The notes beneath the pieces were generated by a model. It did no database searches, was not told the DNA's origin, and saw nothing but the letters and a program-made list of their open reading frames with translations. From the IMG/VR virus record IMGVR_UViG_3300024319_000592, positions 1 to 50,250 of that record: DNA of 50,250 nt; one strand, given 5' to 3'. The position numbers and the translations under genes were made by a program. This stretch comes from a virus. Below are positions 25,028 through 32,199 of the stretch, one piece after another. How positions within the stretch are numbered: the stretch's first letter is position 1; each line of letters begins with the position of its first letter.

Positions 25028-25612
25028 TTAAAAACTAACTGTAAGTCCTACACTAACTTCTTTGTCAGTTGATTTCCAATCACTGTTAAGTGAATTAGTC
25101 AACTTGGCATTTAATGAAGTAGATGTGCCTAACGCAACTTTCGTACCGATAGTAAAGTTTGGTGTTGCTTTATCAATACTTGTAAAGTCACCTTCTACTG
25201 ATTTTAACATATAGTCAACTTCAGCATATGGGGCAATAAGACCTAGGTCCATTTTACCACCTACAGTTGGAGTGAAATGCATTTCTGATTTAGTAAATGT
25301 ATCTCCCCAATTGTATTCAGCTTCACCACTTAGGTAAGTACCAACTGGTCCAACGTTAAGAACGTCTAGAGTTTTTCCAACAGAAACACTATAATCACGG
25401 TTAGTTCCGTTATCACTTACTCCTGCTCCAAAATCTAATGATCTTCCCATTGTGTACACATCAATTGATCTAGATGTATCGTTAGTTGACAATGAAACTC
25501 CCATAGTTGCCGATTCGGCAGCCATTGAGACTGTTGTATTGTCATAGTTCTCGGCTTGTGCCGTTCCAGTTAAAGCGACCATTAGAGCCGCCGTCATTAT
25601 AATATTTCTCAT
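25028..25612 (-). CDS. Phage-encoded outer-membrane beta-barrel protein
   Basis: 194 residues. Signal peptide MRNIIMTAALMVALTGTAQA is cleaved after AQA. The mature part has alternating amphipathic strands with Gly/Ser/Thr turns (about eight strands) and ends in VGLTVSF; a C-terminal Phe is the usual beta-barrel assembly (BAM) signal. It would insert into the host outer membrane and might alter the surface, for example superinfection exclusion or uptake (inference). Single-gene unit between its own promoter (25657-25686) and terminator, immediately downstream of the tmRNA. Confidence 0.8.
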   Translation of the reverse strand: MRNIIMTAALMVALTGTAQAENYDNTTVSMAAESATMGVSLSTNDTSRSIDVYTMGRSLDFGAGVSDNGTNRDYSVSVGKTLDVLNVGPVGTYLSGEAEYNWGDTFTKSEMHFTPTVGGKMDLGLIAPYAEVDYMLKSVEGDFTSIDKATPNFTIGTKVALGTSTSLNAKLTNSLNSDWKSTDKEVSVGLTVSF

Positions 25613-25656
25613 AATATTTCCTTGATTTTATTATTATATACTTTAACGCTAATTGC

Positions 25657-25686
25657 ATTATAGTAGCAAGTTGATTCTGTTGCCAG
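25657..25686 (-). promoter_or_regulatory. Sigma70-type promoter for the OMP gene
   Basis: CTGGCA 25681-25686 (4/6), 18 bp, perfect TATAAT 25657-25662. It overlaps the 3' end of the tmRNA coding piece. Confidence 0.6.
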
Positions 25687-25950
25687 GTCCAACTTGCAAA
25701 AACCCCTACGTGCTTAAAACTAAGCCGCTAATGCCATTTCTGGCGAATAATTGTCATTTGCAATTATAAAGTTTGTTCGCGGTAACGGCGCTTACATCCC
25801 GGCAACTCCCTTTACCTATTAGCTACCCAGTCGAACCTATTTCAACCCCATCAAAAACACACTATGAACTACTAGTAACAATGTGTTTATGGTGGAGTTG
25901 TCCGGTACCGCCCCGGAGTCCTGAATCAGCGTTGAGTAAATTTCAACATT
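25666..25950 (-). ncRNA. ssrA: tmRNA (SsrA), circularly permuted two-piece form
   Basis: Read on the minus strand, the acceptor piece comes first and ends in ACTCCACCA at 25890. A roughly 40-nt intervening segment (25850-25889) follows, then the coding piece starting GGGGTTGAAATAGGTTCGAC at 25849. GGGGTTG pairs with CAACTCC to form the acceptor stem. The tag frame at 25720-25761 encodes ANDNYSPEMALAA and a TAG stop. ANDN.. tags with an ALAA end and this permuted layout are typical of alphaproteobacteria. GAATCA at the coding-piece 3' end can pair with TGATTC of the acceptor piece, joining the two pieces. The acceptor-piece stem TCCGG/CCGGA has loop GGCGGTA instead of TTCRA. Outer ends are approximate. 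tmRNA with SmpB rescues stalled ribosomes and tags products for Clp proteases. Confidence 0.93.
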
Positions 25951-25956
25951 GCGTAT

Positions 25957-25989
25957 TATTTATGATAACACAAAATTAAGTTATGTCAA
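25957..25989 (-). promoter_or_regulatory. tmRNA promoter: TTGACA with overlapping TATCAT and late box
   Basis: TTGACA 25984-25989, 16 bp, TATCAT 25962-25967; CATAAATA (late box) at 25957-25964 overlaps the -10. Could allow early and late tmRNA expression. Confidence 0.6.
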
Positions 25990-26386
25990 CCGGTTTTGCG
26001 TTTATTTGTTGTTTTTTTCCAGAATAATCTCTAACTGCGGCTTTAATGGCATCTTCTGCCAATACGCTACAGTGTATCTTAACTGGTGGCAATGCAAGTT
26101 CTTCTACTATTGTTGTGTTTTTAATCTCTTGTGCTTGATCTAGTGTCATACCTTTAAGCATAGTTGTTACCATACTTGAACTAGCAATTGCACTTCCACA
26201 ACCGTATGTTTTGAATTTTGCATCTTCAATAATGCCATCTTCTGTTACTTTAATTTGTAAACGCATTACATCACCACATGCAGGTGCGCCTACCATTCCA
26301 GTTCCGATATTATCTTCCTTGGGGTCGAACTTACCTACATTTCTTGGATTATTGTAATGGTCTAGCACTTTTTCGCTATATGCCAT
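25976..26386 (-). CDS. iscU: IscU-type Fe-S cluster scaffold
   Basis: 136 residues. IscU assembles 2Fe-2S/4Fe-4S clusters from IscS sulfur and passes them to targets via HscA/HscB. The three ligand cysteines are at C37 (GAPACGD, with D39), C63 (YGCGSAIASS) and C106, and the HscA-binding LPPVK is at 99-103; these positions match E. coli IscU exactly. Length is that of IscU, not of longer NifU. AGGAAG ribosome-binding site and late box 26409-26416. It may supply clusters to phage radical SAM enzymes. Its stop lies within the tmRNA promoter. Confidence 0.95.
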   Translation of the reverse strand: MAYSEKVLDHYNNPRNVGKFDPKEDNIGTGMVGAPACGDVMRLQIKVTEDGIIEDAKFKTYGCGSAIASSSMVTTMLKGMTLDQAQEIKNTTIVEELALPPVKIHCSVLAEDAIKAAVRDYSGKKQQINAKPVDIT

Positions 26387-26407
26387 AATTTCTTCCTATT
26401 TGAAATA

Positions 26408-26899
26408 CTATTTATCTAATTTATACTCAAAATTCTGAGTAGTTGCATTATACTGTACTAACTTAGCACCGTTGCTTATATGAAAATGTGCTGCCATTGG
26501 TGTTAATGGCGATAATGTAACTATTCGTTCAATATCTGTTTTTTCTACTATGTGTTGCTTTAGTTTTGCTACTATTTCTCTACCTGCGCCTCTTTTACGT
26601 GACCATACTGTATATGCAACTGCAATATTGGCGTTCTCAAGTAAATGTGCATTCTCACTGATTAAGCTAAGTTCTCTTTCACTTTGTGGCAAATCATTGC
26701 AAAATGCTACACAGATAATACCTTCAATATTATCTTTGTATTTTAGTCCATAAATTTTTCTACCATAACTTGTTCTGAATTCTAAGTCCAAATCAGGTCT
26801 TACTGGATCTTCACTTACATCAATATCAGTTAACTCTACTAATTCGCTAGAGTTAACCCACCTGAAGAAGTTATCAATTGATTCTTTAAATATTTTCAA
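26408..26899 (-). CDS. GNAT-like acetyltransferase
   Basis: 163 residues from TTG 26899 (AGAGGAG site). IAVAYTVWSRKRGAGREIVAKL near 95-115 fits GNAT motif A (R..G.G acetyl-CoA pyrophosphate loop), followed by SPLTPMAAHFHISNGA, a typical motif B end. Substrate unknown. Shares the transcript with the peroxiredoxin, 11 bp downstream of its stop. Confidence 0.7.
   Translation of the reverse strand: MKIFKESIDNFFRWVNSSELVELTDIDVSEDPVRPDLDLEFRTSYGRKIYGLKYKDNIEGIICVAFCNDLPQSERELSLISENAHLLENANIAVAYTVWSRKRGAGREIVAKLKQHIVEKTDIERIVTLSPLTPMAAHFHISNGAKLVQYNATTQNFEYKLDK
26409..26416 (-). promoter_or_regulatory. Late promoter box GATAAATA for iscU
   Basis: GATAAATA on the minus strand, 22 bp before iscU, inside the end of the GNAT gene. 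Confidence 0.65.
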
Positions 26900-26910
26900 T
26901 TGCTACTCCT

Positions 26911-27447
26911 CTATAAAGATGCAAAAACATTTTCTGGTGTTGTTTCACCATACGGATCAGAATCTTCTGCTGATGCATCGGGTTCAATAAACATTTTGTT
27001 AATTACACCGTTCTCAACAATCATTGCATATCGTCTGCTACGCTTGTTAAATCCTACATCACTCATGTCAATTAATTGACCCATACCTTCTGTAAATGTT
27101 CCATTACCATCTGGCAATACTTTAACATTCTTAAGATTATTAGCATCACGCCAGGCATTCATAACAAATGAATCATTAACACTTACACAATAAATATCGC
27201 TTACGCCTACGTCATAAAAGTCTTGTGCATAAAGTTCAAATCCTGGTAACTGAAATGTGCTACATGTTGGTGTAAATGCACCTGGTAAACTAAACACTAC
27301 AACTAGTTTATCTTTGAAGATTTCATCTGTTGTTAGCTCTGCCCAAGTTGATGGTACAATCTCACAGGAATTTGTTTTACTGTTTGACGGATCTGGTACT
27401 CGTACTTTAAATGTAACTGCTGGTACATTGCTATTTTCTTTCGTCAT
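26911..27447 (-). CDS. Peroxiredoxin (Prx5/AhpE-like)
   Basis: 178 residues. The active-site segment SLPGAFTPTCST holds the peroxidatic Cys62 with Thr59, and the conserved Arg lies in the KRSRRYAMIV region. This is the Prx5 type, which reduces peroxides with glutathione or glutaredoxin. Transcribed from a perfect host-type promoter (27475-27503), so probably early. It could protect phage infection or Fe-S enzymes from peroxide. Confidence 0.92.
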   Translation of the reverse strand: MTKENSNVPAVTFKVRVPDPSNSKTNSCEIVPSTWAELTTDEIFKDKLVVVFSLPGAFTPTCSTFQLPGFELYAQDFYDVGVSDIYCVSVNDSFVMNAWRDANNLKNVKVLPDGNGTFTEGMGQLIDMSDVGFNKRSRRYAMIVENGVINKMFIEPDASAEDSDPYGETTPENVFASL

Positions 27448-27474
27448 TATAGACTCCTTTATTTCATTAGTGTA

Positions 27475-27503
27475 ATTATAGTATATTATTATCTGTTTGT
27501 CAA
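27475..27503 (-). promoter_or_regulatory. Sigma70-type promoter for peroxiredoxin
   Basis: Perfect TTGACA (27498-27503), 17 bp, perfect TATAAT (27475-27480). Confidence 0.88.
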
Positions 27504-27521
27504 TAGTTTTTGTCTATTTTT

Positions 27522-27529
27522 AATAAATA
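27522..27529 (+). promoter_or_regulatory. Plus-strand late box AATAAATA
   Basis: AATAAATA eight bases before ATG 27538; drives the MscS-like gene and the lipase with a near-absent leader. Confidence 0.55.
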
Positions 27530-27537
27530 GTTATAGT

Positions 27538-27849
27538 ATGTTAGAATCAGAAGCAATGAAAATATCAATGTTCTTAGAACCATTAATAGGGCTAGGAATC
27601 ACTGCGATAATAGTACTATGGTTTAAAGAAGCTGTAGGAGATTTTGTAGCAAGTCTAAGATGGAAAATGAAACCAGGATTTGAACCCGGTGACGAAGTAT
27701 TTTTAGATGGAGAAAAGGCTACTATTATTAGTATAGGCATGCGAGAAACTATATTTGAAATTGATAACGGTCGAGGTAAAGTATGGAGATATATCTACAA
27801 TACACGCATACCAACACATAGATTGGAGAAATTAATTGTTAAAAAATAA
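27538..27849 (+). CDS. Membrane-anchored MscS-like beta-domain protein
   Basis: 103 residues. One transmembrane helix (about 12-30) followed by KPGFEPGDEVFLDGEKATII and IGMRETIFEI, which resembles the MscS mechanosensitive-channel beta domain (the F..GD.V...G..G.V..I..R.T pattern). It lacks the other TM helices and the C-terminal cage, so it is a minimal version, perhaps a modulator. No ribosome-binding site; possibly leaderless. Overlaps the lipase start by 14 bp. Confidence 0.7.
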   Translation: MLESEAMKISMFLEPLIGLGITAIIVLWFKEAVGDFVASLRWKMKPGFEPGDEVFLDGEKATIISIGMRETIFEIDNGRGKVWRYIYNTRIPTHRLEKLIVKK

Positions 27850-28591
27850 TATAGATTGGCATCTAGCAGAATTATGTATAGATGTATCGAAGATAGTATA
27901 CGAAGAAAAAACAGAAGTAGTTAAATTCCTAAAAGATAACAAAATAAAACATTCAAGTGTTAAATTCTTTGAAAAAGAAAACGCACAAGGCTATGGTATT
28001 GTTATGCCTGACTATGTGATCGTTGCTTTTAGAGGTACTGAAGGCGCTCAAATGGGTGACTTATTAGCAGATATCAAGGCTTGGCCTGCAGGTGCAGATA
28101 CAACAGGTACAGTACATTCTGGATTTAAACATGAATTAGATAAACTATATCCTGAAATTATTAAGTGGTTGGGTAAAAAACTAACTACTAAAAAAATAGT
28201 AATTACTGGACATAGTTTGGGAGCTGCAATGGCAACTATATGTGCTACTAGATTTCACCAAGCAGGTGCAGATTTAGTTTTATATACATATGGGTCACCA
28301 AAAGTAGGTGATAGAACATGGGGCGAACAGTTTAATGATATAGAGGCGTATAGATTTGTTAATAACAACGATATTGTTACTAGAGTTCCATTCTTTGGAT
28401 ATTACAAACATGTAGGGCAAATAGAGTATATTACATACGATGTGCATATCAAAACCAAAGTAACATGGTGGCAACGCTTTAAAGACAGAATGAAAGGAAC
28501 TGGTAAAGCAATTAGTAAGTTTCAGTTCTTTGATGGACTATATGACCACTTTGGAAATCAATATATTAAGAAAATTAAGACTCGTAAATAA
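27836..28591 (+). CDS. Class 3 lipase/esterase (alpha/beta hydrolase)
   Basis: 251 residues from TTG 27836 (GGAG site). Nucleophile elbow IVITGHSLGAAMA near 120-130 (Ser of GHSLG), Asp in RFVNNNDIVTRVPF near 180, candidate His in LYDHFGNQY near the C-terminus: a full triad. VIVAFRGT is the usual oxyanion segment. It probably hydrolyses lipids or small esters; cytosolic, no signal peptide. Converges on and overlaps the opposing ligase-like gene by 17 bp. Confidence 0.85.
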   Translation: MLKNNIDWHLAELCIDVSKIVYEEKTEVVKFLKDNKIKHSSVKFFEKENAQGYGIVMPDYVIVAFRGTEGAQMGDLLADIKAWPAGADTTGTVHSGFKHELDKLYPEIIKWLGKKLTTKKIVITGHSLGAAMATICATRFHQAGADLVLYTYGSPKVGDRTWGEQFNDIEAYRFVNNNDIVTRVPFFGYYKHVGQIEYITYDVHIKTKVTWWQRFKDRMKGTGKAISKFQFFDGLYDHFGNQYIKKIKTRK

Positions 28592-29552
28592 TTTGATTTG
28601 GATCTTTTCCGTGTACCCACGTACTATCTAATGCTTTAATAACACACTTTGACTTATATTTTTCAACTGTTAATGCTAGTTGTTCATCACTTCCAACTAA
28701 ATCTGATTTTATAATATCATAACAAGGCGTTTTATTTTTATCTATAGCAAGTATAATCATATGCTCTAATCCATTGTTACGCCAATTGTATCCAATACGT
28801 GTATCTTCACCTTTTATAAACCCATCATAACGTATTACATCCCAAAAATTAAATCTGATGTTTTCCGGATCTGCTTCTAATACTTTTTGATTATCAGTCT
28901 CGACAATAGTTGTACCATTAACCACAACTGCGTGACCATCAAATACTGTACTATTGTTTTGTGCTAAATTTACAAACTGTTCGTCGTGTATATTCCAACC
29001 CTCGATATTATTACCTTCTTTATCCTTGTAACTTATTATACCTTTATGTACGATTACATTAACACGTAAGCCTCTGCTAATAGGTTGTACTGCGGCTGGA
29101 TATTGTTTAAATGTTTTATAGTCTGCTACAGTGGGCGAACTTATTGGATAAATCATTATTAACCCAGGCCATACTGCATTTATTGTTTCTAGCTCAAGTC
29201 CCAAATCCAAGTCTTGTCTTAGCAAACTAACAAATAGATCTGCTTCTCGATCATCAATATGTTGCATTGCCATTTGACAAGAGAAGTTTTTTTCTCTTTC
29301 ATCATATTTTTCGTCTATAATGTCTGTTAGAATATGTAGGAATCTTGTTAATCCCATACCAAACTTTTTACCATTTCGTCTTGGAACAAAATCTTGCATT
29401 CCAAAGTCTACCCAAGGATTATATGCAATAGTAAGTATGCGTTTAAATATAGGTTCTTTTTGATAAGTTGTAAGAAGCTCTAGTTTCTCCTCCTGAGTAC
29501 TAAAGGTCTGTAACTTTGTTATTAATTCTGATAATAGATGTACTTTGCTCAT
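28575..29552 (-). CDS. ATP-dependent ligase-fold protein lacking the catalytic lysine
   Basis: 325 residues from ATG 29552. It aligns by eye to T4 DNA ligase: FKQYPAAVQPISRGLRVNVI (148-167) sits where T4 has the KADGAR adenylation motif. The lysine is replaced by Ile158 and Asp by Arg160, while Gly161 and Arg163 remain. Motif III is FDGHAVV (204-210) with His in place of Glu, and IRFNFWDVIRYDGF fits motif IIIa. It should not form the ligase-AMP intermediate. A real ligase is encoded at 42251-43402. Role may be DNA binding or structural. Its ATG is 5 bp after a late box. Confidence 0.7.
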   Translation of the reverse strand: MSKVHLLSELITKLQTFSTQEEKLELLTTYQKEPIFKRILTIAYNPWVDFGMQDFVPRRNGKKFGMGLTRFLHILTDIIDEKYDEREKNFSCQMAMQHIDDREADLFVSLLRQDLDLGLELETINAVWPGLIMIYPISSPTVADYKTFKQYPAAVQPISRGLRVNVIVHKGIISYKDKEGNNIEGWNIHDEQFVNLAQNNSTVFDGHAVVVNGTTIVETDNQKVLEADPENIRFNFWDVIRYDGFIKGEDTRIGYNWRNNGLEHMIILAIDKNKTPCYDIIKSDLVGSDEQLALTVEKYKSKCVIKALDSTWVHGKDPNQIIYES

Positions 29553-29557
29553 ACAAC

Positions 29558-29565
29558 TATTTATC
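29558..29565 (-). promoter_or_regulatory. Late promoter box GATAAATA, 5 bp before ATG
   Basis: GATAAATA five bases before ATG 29552; candidate leaderless start for the ligase-fold gene. Confidence 0.6.
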
Positions 29566-29585
29566 AAATTAAAACTAACGTAAAT

Positions 29586-29616
29586 AAGGGCGCCTATTTG
29601 CCGCCCTTTTTCTTTT
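29586..29616 (+). terminator. Terminator hairpin, plus-strand T-run
   Basis: AAGGGCG (29586-29592) and CGCCCTT (29602-29608), 9-nt loop, followed on the plus strand by TTTTTCTTTT. On the minus strand the tail is weaker (ATTT), though it sits at the end of the small-gene chain. Confidence 0.7.
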
Positions 29617-29656
29617 CTATTGGTTTTTTAAAGTAAGTGTGATTTGGATCTAACAT
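29594..29656 (-). CDS. 20-aa basic peptide (tentative)
   Basis: MLDPNHTYFKKPIEKKKGGK. ATG overlaps the preceding stop as TAATG, continuing a chain of such overlaps, and the stop falls within the terminator hairpin. Could be real or only a coupled leader peptide. Confidence 0.35.
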   Translation of the reverse strand: MLDPNHTYFKKPIEKKKGGK

Positions 29657-29790
29657 TAGTTAGTCTTGTACATATTATGTTTGAACTCAGAGATCTCATT
29701 GGCTTTGTCGTGCATGCCCATTTCTCTAAGTTGTTTAATACTCATACAGTAACTTCTGTATTCCATTAGTTTCATAAATCGTTTAAACAT
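29656..29790 (-). CDS. 44-aa small protein
   Basis: MFKRFMKLMEYRSYCMSIKQ... KTN; helical, with QLREMGMHDKANEI, loosely like the C-terminal half of DUF1127 proteins. Coupled by TAATG to the DUF1127 gene before it. Confidence 0.55.
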   Translation of the reverse strand: MFKRFMKLMEYRSYCMSIKQLREMGMHDKANEISEFKHNMYKTN

Positions 29791-29975
29791 TAATAAGTCT
29801 TTCTATAAATTTTGTCGCCACGTGCAACTGATTTAATGTCGCCTCTGCATAATCCAATATCATTTAACTCAAAGTCGTTTAATTCTGACAAAGCCTTTTC
29901 TGTTGCTCTGCGGCTTTGCTTGTTTGCATAAGCACGTTTTACCCAACTTAGTTTATTTGTTATAGTATTAATCAT
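29790..29975 (-). CDS. DUF1127 family small protein
   Basis: 61 residues. ALSELNDFELNDIGLCRGDIKSV matches the DUF1127 signature (L..L.d.eL.DIG..R.dI), a family of small Arg-rich proteins frequent in alphaproteobacteria, some linked to RNA or phosphate metabolism. Coupled by TAATG overlaps on both sides. Likely acquired from, or shared with, the host lineage. Confidence 0.8.
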   Translation of the reverse strand: MINTITNKLSWVKRAYANKQSRRATEKALSELNDFELNDIGLCRGDIKSVARGDKIYRKTY

Positions 29976-30160
29976 TATCTACTCTCCAGCATTAGTTTTT
30001 TTGCTTCTTCTGTGTAGCCTTGTCTATGTAATTCAGCGGCTGCTCTTGCACGACCTGCCGATTCACCAAATGACCAAATAGCCATCATTACTTTTAATGA
30101 TGCTTGTTTAATTTTTTCACAAACACTACATGTTTGTTTGTATATTAATGTTGTTGTCAT
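29975..30160 (-). CDS. 61-aa protein with CxxC and basic helix
   Basis: 61 residues from ATG 30160, overlapping the previous stop (ATGA). YKQTCSVCEKIKQ has a CxxC, followed by a hydrophobic helix and ARAAAELHRQGYTEEAKKLM, a pattern seen near DUF1127 proteins. Unknown. Confidence 0.55.
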   Translation of the reverse strand: MTTTLIYKQTCSVCEKIKQASLKVMMAIWSFGESAGRARAAAELHRQGYTEEAKKLMLESR

Positions 30161-30363
30161 TTTACTGCTACCTTGATATTGATATCTGCAAGACCCATCT
30201 TTGGTGCAGATCCTTTGTGTTCTAGCATATAGTTGTAGGCATATTGCCAATCAGAACCATATTCTGTTTTTGCATAAGTCATTAGGGTGTTATTGTAAGC
30301 CACACGACTTCTACGTGAGCCATTGAATAATCCCGACCATGCACTAAAAAAAGTGTTAGCCAT
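30157..30363 (-). CDS. 68-aa small basic protein after structured leader
   Basis: 68 residues from ATG 30363, set by CGGAGAATATAAA just upstream, the same strong site as the gene at 7189. MANTFFSAWSGLFNGSRRSR... Longer starts read into the structured leader and are less likely. First gene of a five-gene coupled chain. Confidence 0.65.
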   Translation of the reverse strand: MANTFFSAWSGLFNGSRRSRVAYNNTLMTYAKTEYGSDWQYAYNYMLEHKGSAPKMGLADINIKVAVK

Positions 30364-30607
30364 TTTATATTCTCCGTTATATGTGTGGATGTTTTTGGGA
30401 AAGCATCCGTTATTTGCCAGTCTCTCCTGGCCGCTACCACGATACCTCATAATGTATCGCTTGTAAGGCATGGGTTATGCCCTGGTCTTTCCCAGAGTCA
30501 GTTAGCGTGGCACTAACTGCCGCTCTTTTTTTCTGAGCCGAGGTCGCTCTATACTACGTTGTATATGTAAATAACAACACGACATTGTATTGCTCTTATT
30601 ACACTTT

Positions 30608-30615
30608 TATTTATC
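30608..30615 (-). promoter_or_regulatory. Late promoter box GATAAATA
   Basis: GATAAATA upstream of the structured leader 30364-30600. Confidence 0.6.
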
Positions 30616-30640
30616 ACGCATTCACGCAATAAACCGTACT

Positions 30641-30648
30641 TATTTATG
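30641..30648 (-). promoter_or_regulatory. Late promoter box CATAAATA
   Basis: Second late box, 26 bp upstream of the one at 30608, in the same orientation. Confidence 0.5.
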
Positions 30649-30686
30649 CAAAGACGCTATGCACTATACACATACCGTCTTAAAAG

Positions 30687-31796
30687 TTATATTTTGGTTG
30701 TTGAGCTTTCGTATGTTTTGTTAAACTGATTATTAACACGAACGAATGTTGTACACTTGCTCAATTGTTTTAATTTCATTGCACCTGCGTATGTACAAGT
30801 ACTACGCAACCCGCCTAGGATTGCTTGTATGGTGTGCTGTACTGCACCTCTGTATGGAACTAGTACTTCTCGTCCTTCGCTTGCACGATAGTCTTTTAGT
30901 CCTCCAAAGTGTTTTGTATTTGCTGCATCACTACTCATTCCGTAAAAAGCCACAAACTGTTTTTGTTCAAGTAAAGGTTTTTCTGCTGTGAGCCATTCAT
31001 TGGTTGCATACATCTTACTAATAACTTCGCCGCCGCCTTGATCATGTCCTGCAAGCATACCGCCTAGCATTACATAATCGGCACCACCAGCAAATGCTTT
31101 AGCCACATCACCACTAGAGTTACAGCCCCCATCAGCAATAATATGTCCACCAAGTCCATGTGCCGCATCTGCACATTCAATGACTGCACTAAGTTGCGGA
31201 TACCCGACTCCTGTTTGGATTCGTGTTGTACACACGCTTCCTGGTCCAATTCCGACTTTAACGATGTCTGCTCCATTTAAAATTAACTCCTCTGTCATCT
31301 CTCCGGTTACTACATTACCTGCTATAATTACTAAATTAGGAAATGCATTACGAACTTTTTTAACATGTTGTGCAAAGTGATCACTGTAACCATTTGCAAT
31401 ATCCATACATACATATTTTAGTTTATTGCTTACTTTATTATACACGGCTTCTAACTTATCAAAGTCTATTGTTCCTGTACCAATGCTCATAGCAATGTTT
31501 TGTGTTCTTCTATTATCTGGATAATCATTGTTAAAAAAATCTACAAGTTCTTCCACTGAATATGTTTTTACTAAACATGTAAATATATTTTGTTGTGCAA
31601 GTTCATCTGCCATTTCAAATGTTCCAACACCATCCATGTTAGCAGCCATAATAGGAATACCTTCGTACTCATGTCTGCTGTTTCTAAATTTAAACTTGCG
31701 TTCAAGTCTTACTTGTTTGCGTGAACTTAATGTACTACGCTTTGGACGAATTAAAACGTCACTGTAGTCTAATTTTATGTCTTGATCAATTCTCAT
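30687..31796 (-). CDS. guaC: GMP reductase GuaC
   Basis: 369 residues. GuaC converts GMP to IMP with NADPH, linking guanine to adenine pools. The catalytic loop is [20 protein letters not shown] (Cys is the thioimidate residue). [33 protein letters not shown] and FYGMSSDAA follow. [15 protein letters not shown] and [15 protein letters not shown] fit GuaC better than IMP dehydrogenase, as does the lack of a CBS domain. It overlaps the cytidylyltransferase by 11 bp. It could recycle host GMP during replication and also lower (p)ppGpp precursors. Confidence 0.9.
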   Translation of the reverse strand: MRIDQDIKLDYSDVLIRPKRSTLSSRKQVRLERKFKFRNSRHEYEGIPIMAANMDGVGTFEMADELAQQNIFTCLVKTYSVEELVDFFNNDYPDNRRTQNIAMSIGTGTIDFDKLEAVYNKVSNKLKYVCMDIANGYSDHFAQHVKKVRNAFPNLVIIAGNVVTGEMTEELILNGADIVKVGIGPGSVCTTRIQTGVGYPQLSAVIECADAAHGLGGHIIADGGCNSSGDVAKAFAGGADYVMLGGMLAGHDQGGGEVISKMYATNEWLTAEKPLLEQKQFVAFYGMSSDAANTKHFGGLKDYRASEGREVLVPYRGAVQHTIQAILGGLRSTCTYAGAMKLKQLSKCTTFVRVNNQFNKTYESSTTKI

Positions 31797-32199
31797 TTTT
31801 ACATACCCTATGTCTTAAATCTGTTGTACTGAATCTGTGATCTCTTTTATTAAAGTGTAGATCTATGTCTCGTCTTTTACAAATGTCTTTTCCTGTAAAA
31901 TCTTTTTCTCTGTATTCTTCACCTAGTATACGTACATCAATATGATACATTTCTAGTATATCTTCTAAATCTTTTTCTAATGCATATGGAATAATTTCAT
32001 CAACATACTGTACTGCATTAAGTTGTGTGTAACGCTCTACAATTGATTGTATTGGCGGATTCTTAGAATCCCTATCAACACTTGGATCCATTTGTAATCC
32101 ACAAATCAAATAATCGCATTGTTCTTTTGCTTCTCTTAACATTTGTACATGTCCTGCATGTAATAAATCAAATGTACTGCAAGTAAATCCTATTTTCAT
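31786..32199 (-). CDS. Cytidylyltransferase-like protein (TagD/CTP-type)
   Basis: 137 residues from ATG 32199, overlapping the previous stop (ATGA). [20 protein letters not shown] contains the HxGH nucleotide-binding motif; the C-terminal [11 protein letters not shown] matches the (I/S)STT.(L/I)..R motif. Such enzymes make CDP-glycerol or CDP-alcohols. It sits beside a GATase, suggesting surface-sugar or lipid-head modification. Confidence 0.88.
   Translation of the reverse strand: MKIGFTCSTFDLLHAGHVQMLREAKEQCDYLICGLQMDPSVDRDSKNPPIQSIVERYTQLNAVQYVDEIIPYALEKDLEDILEMYHIDVRILGEEYREKDFTGKDICKRRDIDLHFNKRDHRFSTTDLRHRVCKNEN

Larger units (their letters stand above)
30364..30686 (-). other. Non-coding leader with six tandem hairpins
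   Basis: No convincing gene in 323 bases. On the minus strand, stems occur at 30513-30519/30499-30505, 30492-30495/30482-30485, 30477-30481/30467-30471, 30454-30459/30440-30445, 30427-30431/30416-30420 and 30404-30408/30387-30391. Late boxes lie upstream at 30608-30615 and 30641-30648. It could be a cis-acting leader or an independent small RNA. Confidence 0.55.

Noticed and set aside
30364-30600. Possible hammerhead ribozyme or known riboswitch
   Set aside because: No CTGANGA/GAAA core and no motif of a known riboswitch was found by eye; left as an unassigned structured leader.
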